Notes under the pieces: generated by a model
What the model was told of the DNA's origin: nothing
Seen by the model: the letters and a program-made list of their open reading frames with translations, nothing else
Database searches by the model: none
Part shown: piece after piece, positions 51,174-59,504 of the stretch
How positions within the stretch are numbered: the stretch's first letter is position 1
How the letters are laid out: the number at the start of each line of letters is the position of its first letter
Origin: Dictyobacter kobayashii
GTDB lineage: Bacteria; Chloroflexota; Ktedonobacteria; Ktedonobacterales; Ktedonobacteraceae
Direction of reading: 5' to 3'
Length of the DNA stretch: 64,000 nucleotides
Assembly (NCBI RefSeq): GCF_003967555.1
Contig: NZ_BIFS01000002.1
Location: 806,001 to 870,000, forward strand
Made by a program: the position numbers and the translations under genes

Positions 51174-52154
51174 TTAATTCATGCGGCGCACGTCTCGCTC
51201 TGATATGGGGCCAATCTGTGCTAACCGGGTAGGGTTGGTACCTGTAGCGGTGGCTTTGGGTAGGGATTGTTCAAGGGTTGGAATGGGATCGGCCGTACAT
51301 ACGCTGGCAGGTTGATTATTGGTCGCCACACAGATAGCCGCTGTGAGCGTATTGGCCGCGCCAACCACACCCCGCGAGATATCACTGTTGGAATCGATAA
51401 TCCCTGTAGCAATGTCCTGATAAGATTTGCCAGTGAGGACCGTACCGGAGTAGTATGCGCCAACGGAGATAAATTGATTTCCAATCGACATGAATGGAAT
51501 GCCTGCTTGTTGTACATATGGTGCCCTGGCATATTGATCGACAATCTTCTGATCGTCGGGTGTTAATGCTTCCAGTTGCTGAGGATTAGGCGAAGTATTA
51601 TCATTAACCTCTTTGGCTTCAAAGTAGATATAGTCGCTGTGATAACTCGATTTATAGAATGAGAAGGTAGGAACCTGGCCCTCGGCCGAGAGAATAGGTG
51701 TCAGAGGGCTAAAACTACCAAAGCGACTCAAAGCCGTAATCACCGCCCAGCGTTGAGCTGCGCAAATAGGACAAAATTCGCCGCCCATATAAAAAATTTC
51801 GGGTTTGCCATTGGGACCCTTCAATACAGGAGTGCTTTTTACCGCTGACAATTGACCACTAAACGTTCCCTTATTAACACGCGAGAAGACATCTGGCTTC
51901 ACCGTGGTAATGGTCTTAAAAGCGGCATCGCTACCGACTTTTGCTTGCTGCGCCTCCTGATTGGCCACAAATATAAAGCCACCCACAATTATAGCCACCA
52001 TAAGCACAATGCCACCCACAAGCCACCAGCCGGATCGGTTTGAACCCTGTCGCTGGCGGCCACGCGACTGCCGCTCCGTCCTGGATGGTGTCGAACGCTG
52101 CTGACGTATCTGCTCCCGGCGCTGCGAGGCCGAACGTTGCTTTTGCTTAGCCAT
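51174..52154 (-). CDS. DUF929 membrane-anchored thioredoxin-fold-like protein
   Basis: A 326-residue protein. It has a very basic N-terminus (Arg/Gln/Ser-rich, about 1-42), one membrane helix (WWLVGGIVLMVAIIVGGFIF) and an extracytoplasmic DUF929 domain. The domain has a CxxC in GGEFCPICAAQRWA, which suggests thiol-disulfide chemistry outside the cell, and PFMSIGNQF resembles a cis-Pro loop. Another Cys pair lies near the end (AAICVATN, ASVCTAD). AGAGGGA lies before the ATG at 52154; the longer frame is not supported. A palindromic element abuts its stop. Confidence 0.8.
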   Translation of the reverse strand: MAKQKQRSASQRREQIRQQRSTPSRTERQSRGRQRQGSNRSGWWLVGGIVLMVAIIVGGFIFVANQEAQQAKVGSDAAFKTITTVKPDVFSRVNKGTFSGQLSAVKSTPVLKGPNGKPEIFYMGGEFCPICAAQRWAVITALSRFGSFSPLTPILSAEGQVPTFSFYKSSYHSDYIYFEAKEVNDNTSPNPQQLEALTPDDQKIVDQYARAPYVQQAGIPFMSIGNQFISVGAYYSGTVLTGKSYQDIATGIIDSNSDISRGVVGAANTLTAAICVATNNQPASVCTADPIPTLEQSLPKATATGTNPTRLAQIGPISERDVRRMN

Positions 52155-52259
52155 AAAGATCCCTCTTTTCAACAAATTTTCTTGCTGCACATGCAAATAT
52201 ATTAAAATTGTAACACGAAAAGGCATAAGGCTAGCCAGAAATGACAAAGAGTAGGAAAT

Positions 52260-53090
52260 TTAATCCCGGTCAATAGTCACGGACCTGAATAGATTGCGCT
52301 TTTTACGCTCATAGCTTTTTAGAATCCAGAACGAGCAACCCTGAACAAGCAGAGCTGTCACGATCGCACCGGTAAAGGTCAGGGCTAATCCCCAGGTGGG
52401 CAGATACTGTGCGATAACCAGAAAGAAGGTCGCAAAAGCAAAGGCCCCAAAGATTAAACCATGTAAGACGCGCCGCGCCGAGCCCGCGTCCTGGAAATGA
52501 TGTGCGAAGACGGCAAGGATGGTAGCAAATAATGGAAAGGGAGCAAGCAGGCCGCTCAAAACAGGTCCCAGTAGATTGGCACTGGCAGTCAAAAGCAGGA
52601 CGAAAATGGTGGCCGTCACCATACGGCCCAGGATTTCCCAGCGGGAAGAGGAAACTGTTTGACTGGCATTGGCACTGGCTATTTCTCGTGGAAACAACAC
52701 CAGGGTCAGGAGCAAAATACAGACAACGCCGATAAATGAGACCAGTAGTGGCAATTGGAGAGGCATTAAGAGAAAGGTGGCAATAGCAAAAACCAGCCAG
52801 CCAATCAATAATGAGATTGGCCAGTTGAACTTCCAGGAGCTCCAACTATAGGCCAGACAAAACGCGGCCAGCGAAACGACGCCCAGCAATGTTCCATGAG
52901 CAGCATGCGACGCAAAAAAGCTACCGTGCTCTAACGCCAAAAACACAGAGATAGGGCCCGCGGTCAAAGGGAGTCCTATCAACCAGCCACTCACCTGTGA
53001 TCCCCAGCGACGCCCTACGGCACTCACCACACCGGTAAAAAAAGGGGTCAAGATCAATTTCAGGATCAGCAACATATCAGTGTTGAGCAA
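52260..53090 (-). CDS. Polytopic membrane protein
   Basis: A 276-residue protein with eight or nine hydrophobic segments and a cytoplasmic loop at about 135-150. GWLIGLPLTAGPISVFLALEHG, with Gly and Pro in a helix, is conserved-looking. Family not recognised; it could be a transporter of the DMT or a related small type. The start is probably TTG at 53090, which has GAGGAA seven bases upstream inside the preceding gene; ATG at 53075 has none. It overlaps the acetyltransferase gene by 14 bases, suggesting coupling. Confidence 0.65.
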   Translation of the reverse strand: MLNTDMLLILKLILTPFFTGVVSAVGRRWGSQVSGWLIGLPLTAGPISVFLALEHGSFFASHAAHGTLLGVVSLAAFCLAYSWSSWKFNWPISLLIGWLVFAIATFLLMPLQLPLLVSFIGVVCILLLTLVLFPREIASANASQTVSSSRWEILGRMVTATIFVLLLTASANLLGPVLSGLLAPFPLFATILAVFAHHFQDAGSARRVLHGLIFGAFAFATFFLVIAQYLPTWGLALTFTGAIVTALLVQGCSFWILKSYERKKRNLFRSVTIDRD

Positions 53091-53604
53091 GCTGCCATTC
53101 CTCTTTGGTGAGGCTCCATCGTAGCATATCGTCTTCGGGCGGCTCGCGCTTCATACCGAGCTTTTCCAGTACGCGAATAGAGCCCTGATTATCAGGCAAG
53201 CAATCAGCAATTACTTTATGCACATCGCCCCGCTCAAAAGCCCAGGCCACCAGAGCCCGCGCCATCTCAGTCGCATAGCCTTGATTCTGATAAGCGGGCA
53301 GTATATTGTAGCCCAGGTCCACCGTTCCTTCCTCATCAGGTCCACCCTTCAACCCCATCGCCCCAATCAACACACGCTCATCGCCCTCCAGCACAATGGC
53401 ACCGTCCCATGCTTCATGGTCAGGTTCACGTTCAAAACCATCCAGCAATAGTGGTAATACAGGCTCAAAATCGGGGCCCGGCCAATCTTCAGGAACCTGA
53501 GCGACCAGAATCTTCGCCATTTCGCCACGATCATAGAAAAAGAGCCTGATTAGAGACGCAGTCAGAGGTACCAGGGATAAACGCGAGGATTGTACATCCA
53601 TCAT
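53077..53604 (-). CDS. GNAT-family N-acetyltransferase
   Basis: A 175-residue acetyltransferase of the RimJ/RimL-like branch. VDLGYNILPAYQNQGYATEM contains the acetyl-CoA pyrophosphate loop (Q/R-x-x-G-x-A variant), and NQGSIRVLEKLGM is the late motif with the conserved Asn. The acceptor may be a protein N-terminus or a small molecule; it cannot be read. Upstream of, and overlapping, a membrane protein gene. Confidence 0.85.
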   Translation of the reverse strand: MMDVQSSRLSLVPLTASLIRLFFYDRGEMAKILVAQVPEDWPGPDFEPVLPLLLDGFEREPDHEAWDGAIVLEGDERVLIGAMGLKGGPDEEGTVDLGYNILPAYQNQGYATEMARALVAWAFERGDVHKVIADCLPDNQGSIRVLEKLGMKREPPEDDMLRWSLTKEEWQLAQH

Positions 53605-53810
53605 ATAAAGTATTCCCCTTCAGCATTAGTAAATACACATATGTCATTCGAACAGATACGCGCTAGCCACGGGCCACCATAACGTCTGAAGTATACCATA
53701 TGTCTGAACTTCCTTTGAAGAAAAAGTTTAGAAGAGAATAAAGCTTTACAAAAAAGCAGCGACTCCACTAAAAGTGTTTTAAGCGGCACTGACTACAATT
53801 GTACATGCCA

Positions 53811-54620
53811 CTAATTGCCCAGTAACCCCTTACGATAGGCAGCTGGCGAGACGCCAGTATGACGAGCGAAGATGCGCGAGAAATAGTGGCGACTCCCAAA
53901 ACCATGCTGGGTCGCAATCTGCTCAATACTGGCATTGGTGAGCAGCAGTTGTTGCTCGGCCCGCTTAACACGCTGCAGTTGAATGTAGGCATTTGGCGTT
54001 TGCCCTACACATTCGCGGAAACGGCGACTAAAATAATCGACATTCATATGGCAAAGCCTGGCCAATTCTTTACAGAGTAAAGGTTCAGCCAGATGGGTAT
54101 CAACATACTCAATGGCAGGTAGGACCGGCTCTAAAGCGGTCATCAATTGAAAATAGCGCTGCAAAGTAGCCACTGGTATCTGTTGTAAATATTGAGTCAG
54201 CCCCGTGTAGAGGATAGCCTTCAGGCGCAACTCCAGGACCAATCCCTCCTGCTTTTGCGCTTCCATTTCTTGAATACAGGTCTCTACCATCTGCACTAAT
54301 GATGGAGTAGCGGGCAGACAAATAGGGGAGGCAAAGACTTCACGATAAATAATGGGTGAAAGGCCAAGTACATCAAAATGCACAAAAAAATGTTTGAGTG
54401 GATGGGCCAGCTGGGCGCTAAAACGTACTTCAGCTGGAATGACATAGAGTTTTCCGCCCGCTAGCGGATAAGAGGCGCCTTGATAGCCTAACAAGGCGCC
54501 ATCATCATTATTCATGTAGAAACGCCAGAAGTGGCTCTGCACCAATGGGAGCCGCCACTGCTCCGGTCGTAGCAACAGGACATGATAGTTGAGGAGCCGG
54601 ATATGAATTGTATCAGTCAT
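53811..54620 (-). CDS. AraC-family transcriptional regulator
   Basis: A 269-residue AraC/XylS regulator. The N-terminal cupin-like ligand domain (about 1-150) and the C-terminal double helix-turn-helix are visible: LARLCHMNVDYFSRRFRECV and IATQHGFGSRHYFSRIFARH. It would activate genes in response to a sugar or similar ligand. No obvious target operon is adjacent; the two-gene PhyH operon is divergent 353 bp away and could be one. Ribosome binding site weak. Confidence 0.88.
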   Translation of the reverse strand: MTDTIHIRLLNYHVLLLRPEQWRLPLVQSHFWRFYMNNDDGALLGYQGASYPLAGGKLYVIPAEVRFSAQLAHPLKHFFVHFDVLGLSPIIYREVFASPICLPATPSLVQMVETCIQEMEAQKQEGLVLELRLKAILYTGLTQYLQQIPVATLQRYFQLMTALEPVLPAIEYVDTHLAEPLLCKELARLCHMNVDYFSRRFRECVGQTPNAYIQLQRVKRAEQQLLLTNASIEQIATQHGFGSRHYFSRIFARHTGVSPAAYRKGLLGN

Positions 54621-54973
54621 CTATCGATCTGCCTCCAATTTATAGCCATAGTCTATTCTCATCATTTCACTAACGCCTCGCACCTGCGGCGCTCAACATT
54701 GTTTTTGTAGTGTGGTGTAGAAAATGCGCCGAGGCGCATTTTCTACACCACACTACAAAAACAGCTCGGGCGCGCCAGCGCACACCCGCACAGGAACTAT
54801 AAAATTATACAAGCAAACGGGAATCAGGGAAAAAAGAGAGAAGTCGGGATAAGACACAAATAGTTCGGATCTCAGGATAGGATTTAGAGTCAAGAAAAGG
54901 TTATCTTTACAAGAGAACAACGCCACAGCGTTCTTCACACAATAAAGGTAAACATGATGAGGAGGTCTCGAAG
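54621..54973. other. 353-bp divergent intergenic region
   Basis: Separates the AraC gene and the small-protein/PhyH operon. It contains a tagged hairpin (54701-54786) and AT-rich sequence, with AGGAGG just before the next start. Confidence 0.6.
54701..54786. repeat. Dispersed tagged hairpin
   Basis: A 30-bp perfect stem (54701-54730 with 54733-54762) is followed on the right by the reverse tag, TCGGGCGCGCCAGCGCACAC, at 54766-54785. The inner stem, GTGGTGTAGAAAATGCGC, is nearly the same as in the 14058 copy. Confidence 0.88.
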
Positions 54974-55264
54974 ATGAGCGAGCTGCGACAACAAATACTC
55001 ATTCTGCATCTAGCTTCGTCCGATCTGGCATCCGCCACGATTGCCTGGGCGCTCTATGATGGGGCCAGCGCAGAGGATGCGTTACCAATGCAGTCTGGTG
55101 ATGAAAAAGAGCCGCCCTATGCATCTGTGCTGGCAGCGATGCGCGCGGGCTGGAATGTAATCCAACTGGCAGTGCTGCCACAGATAGTACCCGGACATGA
55201 GCACGAAAGCGGCAATCTGCCCTATGAATATGTCCTGGAACGAAAGGTGGCGCTTCATGAGTAA
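54974..55264 (+). CDS. Small conserved-looking protein upstream of PhyH
   Basis: A 96-residue protein of unknown family. It is acidic, with ASSDLASATIAWALYDG and an AAMRAGWNVIQLAVLPQ segment, and no membrane helix. GAGGAGGT lies before the ATG. Its last eight bases overlap the PhyH gene, so the two are tightly coupled and probably act together. Confidence 0.75.
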   Translation: MSELRQQILILHLASSDLASATIAWALYDGASAEDALPMQSGDEKEPPYASVLAAMRAGWNVIQLAVLPQIVPGHEHESGNLPYEYVLERKVALHE

Positions 55265-56048
55265 AGTAGAACGACATCATCTGCTAACGGCAGAACAAAT
55301 GGCACGTTTTACTGACGGCTTTCTAATAGTGGAAAATATTGTACCCAAAGATTTGAATGCCGCGGTACTGGAGGCAGAGAGAAGTTGGGATGGACCAGGC
55401 TATAATTTCTGGCACCAGACTGATGTGCTGCGCCAGGTCTTTGAGGAGCCACAGGTAAAGGGAGCCATTCAGAGCTTTGTGGGTGTCAACCCGGTCTATG
55501 ATCATTCATTCCTGCATATTGTCAAAGCCAGGCACCTGAAAGCTCAGGAATGGCACGCTGACTCGATCATTGATGTACGTCCCTATGCATTCGATGTGCA
55601 GGCCTTCTATTTTGCGCACGACGCGCCGGCAGAAATGGGGCCAACCCTGGTTTTACCAGGCTCGCACCTGCGCAAAACCAACACGGCCAGCATTGCCCGC
55701 TATAAAAATATCGTGGGACAACGGCAGCTAGAAGCTAGCGGTGGCACCATCGTCTTTATGCACCACGGCATCTGGCACTGCGCCCAGCCAAATCGAACCG
55801 ATCAGACGCGCTATGTCTTTAAGCTACGCCTGCGTCCCGGGCAGGTCCAACGAGGGCTCTTCAATACCGACGACTATACCAGTCCCGAAGTGGCCCAGAT
55901 TATCCAAAAGGGATACCAGGCCTGGCAAGGCAATGAGGCACGGCTTGAGCATATGCAGCGAGCCAAACTCTGGCGCTATGTGACGGGCGACGACAATATC
56001 GATGTCTCTTTTGAAAATGCGCTCACCCGCATGTCAATCCATTCTTAA
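55257..56048 (+). CDS. Phytanoyl-CoA dioxygenase-family (PhyH) oxygenase
   Basis: A 263-residue Fe(II)/2-oxoglutarate-dependent oxygenase. The metal facial triad is His and Asp in EWHADSIID and a distal His in GIWHCAQPNRTDQTRYV, with the 2-oxoglutarate Arg nearby. It hydroxylates an unknown small molecule. GAAAGGTGG precedes the ATG at 55257, inside the upstream gene. The long C-terminal region after about 215 is not part of the core fold. Confidence 0.85.
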   Translation: MSKVERHHLLTAEQMARFTDGFLIVENIVPKDLNAAVLEAERSWDGPGYNFWHQTDVLRQVFEEPQVKGAIQSFVGVNPVYDHSFLHIVKARHLKAQEWHADSIIDVRPYAFDVQAFYFAHDAPAEMGPTLVLPGSHLRKTNTASIARYKNIVGQRQLEASGGTIVFMHHGIWHCAQPNRTDQTRYVFKLRLRPGQVQRGLFNTDDYTSPEVAQIIQKGYQAWQGNEARLEHMQRAKLWRYVTGDDNIDVSFENALTRMSIHS

Positions 56049-56063
56049 AAAAAGAGATAAGAA

Positions 56064-56123
56064 GTTATCTTGTGTGGTGCAAAAATGAGCGCAAAGCGCA
56101 TATTTTGCACCACACAAGATAAC
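56064..56123. repeat. Hairpin of the dispersed family, tag absent
   Basis: 56064-56092 pairs with 56096-56123 with one mismatch. The core GTGTGGTGCAAAAA is that of the 24504 copy, but no GC-rich tag is found on either side. It lies between convergent genes, where it could also terminate. Confidence 0.75.
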
Positions 56124-56162
56124 AGTTTCAGGCGTATCTTAAGAGGAAACTACATTAAAAAA

Positions 56163-57127
56163 TTACAATCCTAGCTTCCACTTAGCTTGACCGGGATTAT
56201 CTGAGAATTCATTAGCGACCGGGTTCCAGCTAATAGTGGCTCCATGATCATTAATCGGCACCTCAAATATCAGATTACCTTCAACGTTCTGGCCAGGATC
56301 TAAATCACCAAAACTCAGCTGGGTATCGTAGTTAGTAGGTACAATATACGAATGGGTCGTCGACTTACCATCTGAAGTCAGCAACTTGAAATCAAGAGGA
56401 TTATAGTGCTGCTTCTCACTGCTATGGTTGACAATTTTAACATGGAATTGCACAAATTGTGTGCCCGCCTTGGGCTGTGCATAGTCATCACCTGGAATGA
56501 TCTTCACCTGAGACAGGGTGCAGTCCACATTCTGCAGGGTCCGTACCTGACCACTATCTCCACCACTGACATTTTGTCCACCTGTAGGAGTAGGAGTATT
56601 CGAGTCTGTAGCAGTTGGAGTTGCGTCACTGGGGTTGCATAGGTATAAGGTGTGGTAGTAGCCACTGATTGCGTAAATTTCGTCATGGCATTCGCAAATA
56701 TCGCACAGGACGCAATGAGAGCAACCAGTAGTACACCGACAATCCCCAATGTAACCCAGAGCCAGGTTCGATTCTTCTTAGGTGCAGGTGGATAACCTGG
56801 ATAGGGTGGAGTGCCCGCCGGAGGGTTATAAGGATCTGTCGGCGCATACATCCCACCAGGATTCGGTTGCCCAGACTGCGGATAAGTTCCAGGCTGTGGA
56901 TAAGGTCCAGACTGCGGATAAGGTGACTGCGGGCTATAAGGCGATTGTGGCATATAATCAGGCGCGCTATTACCACCGGTAGAAGGTGGAGGATAACCCG
57001 GATTCCCTGGATAAGAAGGGGGAGCCGCCTGCGTCGGTTCGTAAGGTGATTGAGCCGCCTGCGTCGGATCATACTGAGGATATTGGGTATAATTATTTTG
57101 CTGCGGCTGTTCAGGATTCTGATTCAT
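56163..57127 (-). CDS. Pro/Tyr/Gln-rich membrane-anchored DUF4352 protein with apparent frameshift
   Basis: About 321 residues if repaired. The first 135 are a low-complexity cytoplasmic tail with PYPQSGPYPQPGTYPQSG-type repeats, then one membrane helix (WVTLGIVGVLLVALIASCAIF), a Thr/Pro linker and an extracellular DUF4352 Ig-like domain (CTLSQVKIIPGDDYAQPKAG). The open frame from 57127 breaks near GGGG at 56631-56634; one extra base there joins it to the frame ending at 56163, restoring the linker ATPSDATPTATDSNTPTPTG. Function unknown. Such proteins are common surface proteins of Gram-positives. Sequence error is more likely than a real break. Confidence 0.75.
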
Positions 57128-57385
57128 GAGAAAGTTATAATCCTCTCCAATAATAACAAAGCAACATAATTTAGAACGGCGTGGCCATACATTATTATGT
57201 TTCAATCACTTTGTAGTATAACTGAATGCAACGATGAAGACAAGCAAATATCAGGGGATAGCACAGATAGCTATCAGGTGTTTTTTATAGGGTGCGATAG
57301 CTCTCTAGCGGCACAAACTTTCAACTTTCTATTCCTGGAGAGATGGGATAAAATGGAAATCACTATCATTGTGGAGGTGAAGATT

Positions 57386-58606
57386 TTGGCATCCGAAACT
57401 GCCTGGTGGGAAACACTTTTTGTGGTGCTCGATAAACTAGGGAGCATAAAAGCTGACTATACATTAATAAGATCGTCCGCGCTGTTTGCCCAGGGCATCG
57501 TGACGCAACAGGATCAGGCTGCGCCCGATCGCCTGGAGTTATCCATTCAATGGGACCTGGCGCAGCGTGTTTATGAGGTATTTGGCGCACAGGAAGAGAA
57601 AAATCGCCGGGCAGACTGTGAAAGCTTCCAGGTTCACTACCAGAATTTAACTATAACTTTCTATGCCTATTTAAATACAGTAGTGGTAACGGATCCCGAT
57701 CGCTTAGAAATAGTGCATACAAACAGAACTATCTGGGTAAAGGGATTGGACTACTATCTACACTCTCTCCCCAGGGAGCATCCAGATAGCCGGGCCCTCC
57801 AAAACTATTTTCGTCAGTTGCAGCAACACAATAGCCAGCTCAACCAGGCCGCCTGGAATCAAGCAGCCTATGATGCCTGGATACAGCGCCATGGTCCTCC
57901 ACAGGTACTGGCAGAGCGCATTAAAAAGGACCCCCTGGCACGATTGGCCTCGCTCAACAAATATCTACCCGCTATTGAAGGTAAAAAAATCATCAACCTG
58001 CTGGGCTCACATGGGACCAAAGCCATCGCACTGGCCGTATTGGGAGGCCAGGTCACCATCGTGGATATCTCGCAAGAGAACGCGCAATATGCCCATGAGG
58101 TTGCAGCCGCAGCCGGGGTTCAACTACGCTACATAGTAGCTGATGTCCTCAACCTGCCCACAGAAGAATTAGACCACAGCTATGAGCTTGTCTTTATGGA
58201 GCTTGGAATCCTGCATTACTTCGTAGATTTAGCCCCGCTGGCCCAAACAGTAGAGCGCCTACTGCGTCCTGGTGGGCGCCTAATTTTACAGGATTTCCAT
58301 CCAGTCTCAACCAAATTGCTCAAATCGAGCAGCAAAAAGCACAAGGTAAGCGGCAATTATTTCGACAAAAGCCTGCACACAACCAATGTAGCCTTCAGCA
58401 AACATTTAGCAGCTGAAACACACAAAGCCTCCCAGCAAGTCTACCTGCGCTATTGGAGCCTGGGCGAAATTGTCACCGCCTTCGCGGAAGCAGGCCTCTT
58501 CATTCGTCGTCTGGAAGAGGAACCCAACAGCAAAATCGACGACATGGGCATCCCAAAGACCTTTACCCTGGTGGCCGAACGCTTGCCAGTTTCGGTAAGC
58601 GATTGA
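57386..58606 (+). CDS. SAM-dependent methyltransferase with nucleotidyltransferase-like N-terminus
   Basis: A 406-residue two-part protein. The C-terminal half is a class I methyltransferase: IINLLGSHGTKAIALAVLGG is the SAM loop, VTIVDIS the acidic end of strand two, and RPGGRLILQDFHPV the post-core strand. The N-terminal 130 residues have a pattern like minimal nucleotidyltransferases (IRSSALFAQGI, then RLELSIQWDL) but without a clear GS-DxD. The start is TTG at 57386 with GGAGGTG six bases before; the frame continues upstream without support. Substrate unknown. A fusion of this type is unusual. Confidence 0.75.
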   Translation: MASETAWWETLFVVLDKLGSIKADYTLIRSSALFAQGIVTQQDQAAPDRLELSIQWDLAQRVYEVFGAQEEKNRRADCESFQVHYQNLTITFYAYLNTVVVTDPDRLEIVHTNRTIWVKGLDYYLHSLPREHPDSRALQNYFRQLQQHNSQLNQAAWNQAAYDAWIQRHGPPQVLAERIKKDPLARLASLNKYLPAIEGKKIINLLGSHGTKAIALAVLGGQVTIVDISQENAQYAHEVAAAAGVQLRYIVADVLNLPTEELDHSYELVFMELGILHYFVDLAPLAQTVERLLRPGGRLILQDFHPVSTKLLKSSSKKHKVSGNYFDKSLHTTNVAFSKHLAAETHKASQQVYLRYWSLGEIVTAFAEAGLFIRRLEEEPNSKIDDMGIPKTFTLVAERLPVSVSD

Positions 58607-58621
58607 ATAGCAACCAGGCGA

Positions 58622-59440
58622 TTAGTTGCGGGTAAAGAGGGCAGGGCGACGATGGGTCAGGGCTGGGAGCGTCTGGCGCGCCGCCAGCAGGCGCTGCGGG
58701 TCCATCTCAGCATAGAGCAGACATTCGCCTTCAGTCCCCTCGGCCAGCACAACCCCGAGCGGATCGAGCAGCAAGGAGCGGCCCAGATAATTATTGCCAA
58801 CCTGATCGCAGGCAAACATATAGGCGGTATTTTCAATCGCCCGCGCCGCCACCAGATGCTGCCAGTGCATCTCTTTGAGCGCGCCTATCACCCAGGCCGA
58901 AGGCATAACAAAGAAATCCACCCCCTGCTCAGCCTGATAGCGCGCAATCTCAGGAAAGCGCAGCTCATAGCAGACGAACAATCCCATGCGTCCAAAGGGA
59001 GTCTCCAGGGGCGCGAATAGCTGCTCACCACTGGCAAAGACATTTGATTCTTGAAAGCCAAAGGCATCATAGAGATGGGTTTTACGATAAAAAGCGAGCA
59101 GACTCCCGTGATCATCGATCACCACCGTGGTGTTATAGGTCTTGTGGGAAGTTTTATGGGCAGTCTCCGTCTCCAGCATACCGCTCACCACCCAGATACC
59201 TGCTTGCTCGGCAGCGCGACGCAGGCCAGAGACATAAGCGCCATCCAACGCTTGCGACACCCCGCGAGCATAGGCGGCATTAAAGTTCTCCTTTGCCAGC
59301 AAAGCCATAAATATTTCAGGAAAAACGATCAGCTGTGCTCCCTGGCTAGCGGCTTGCTTGATAGTATCAATGGCCCGGACTAAATTTTGCGCGGGATCGA
59401 CATTAGACTTCAACTGGGCTACCGCAATACGTGTAGTCAT
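58622..59440 (-). CDS. Carbon-nitrogen hydrolase (nitrilase superfamily)
   Basis: A 272-residue nitrilase-fold amidase. The catalytic triad is Glu in VFPEIFMALL, Lys in FYRKTHLYD and Cys in FVCYELRFPEIAR, all in the expected order. It resembles Nit1/Nit2-like omega-amidases and deaminated glutathione amidase, but substrate cannot be fixed. Cytoplasmic. It is 64 bp after the stop of the dehydrogenase gene in the same direction, so the two may share a transcript. Confidence 0.9.
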   Translation of the reverse strand: MTTRIAVAQLKSNVDPAQNLVRAIDTIKQAASQGAQLIVFPEIFMALLAKENFNAAYARGVSQALDGAYVSGLRRAAEQAGIWVVSGMLETETAHKTSHKTYNTTVVIDDHGSLLAFYRKTHLYDAFGFQESNVFASGEQLFAPLETPFGRMGLFVCYELRFPEIARYQAEQGVDFFVMPSAWVIGALKEMHWQHLVAARAIENTAYMFACDQVGNNYLGRSLLLDPLGVVLAEGTEGECLLYAEMDPQRLLAARQTLPALTHRRPALFTRN

Positions 59441-59504
59441 CTCACAAAACCTCCCAATTCAGGGCTGGTCCAGATCATCAGAAACGGAACCAGCCCACAT
59501 TTGA

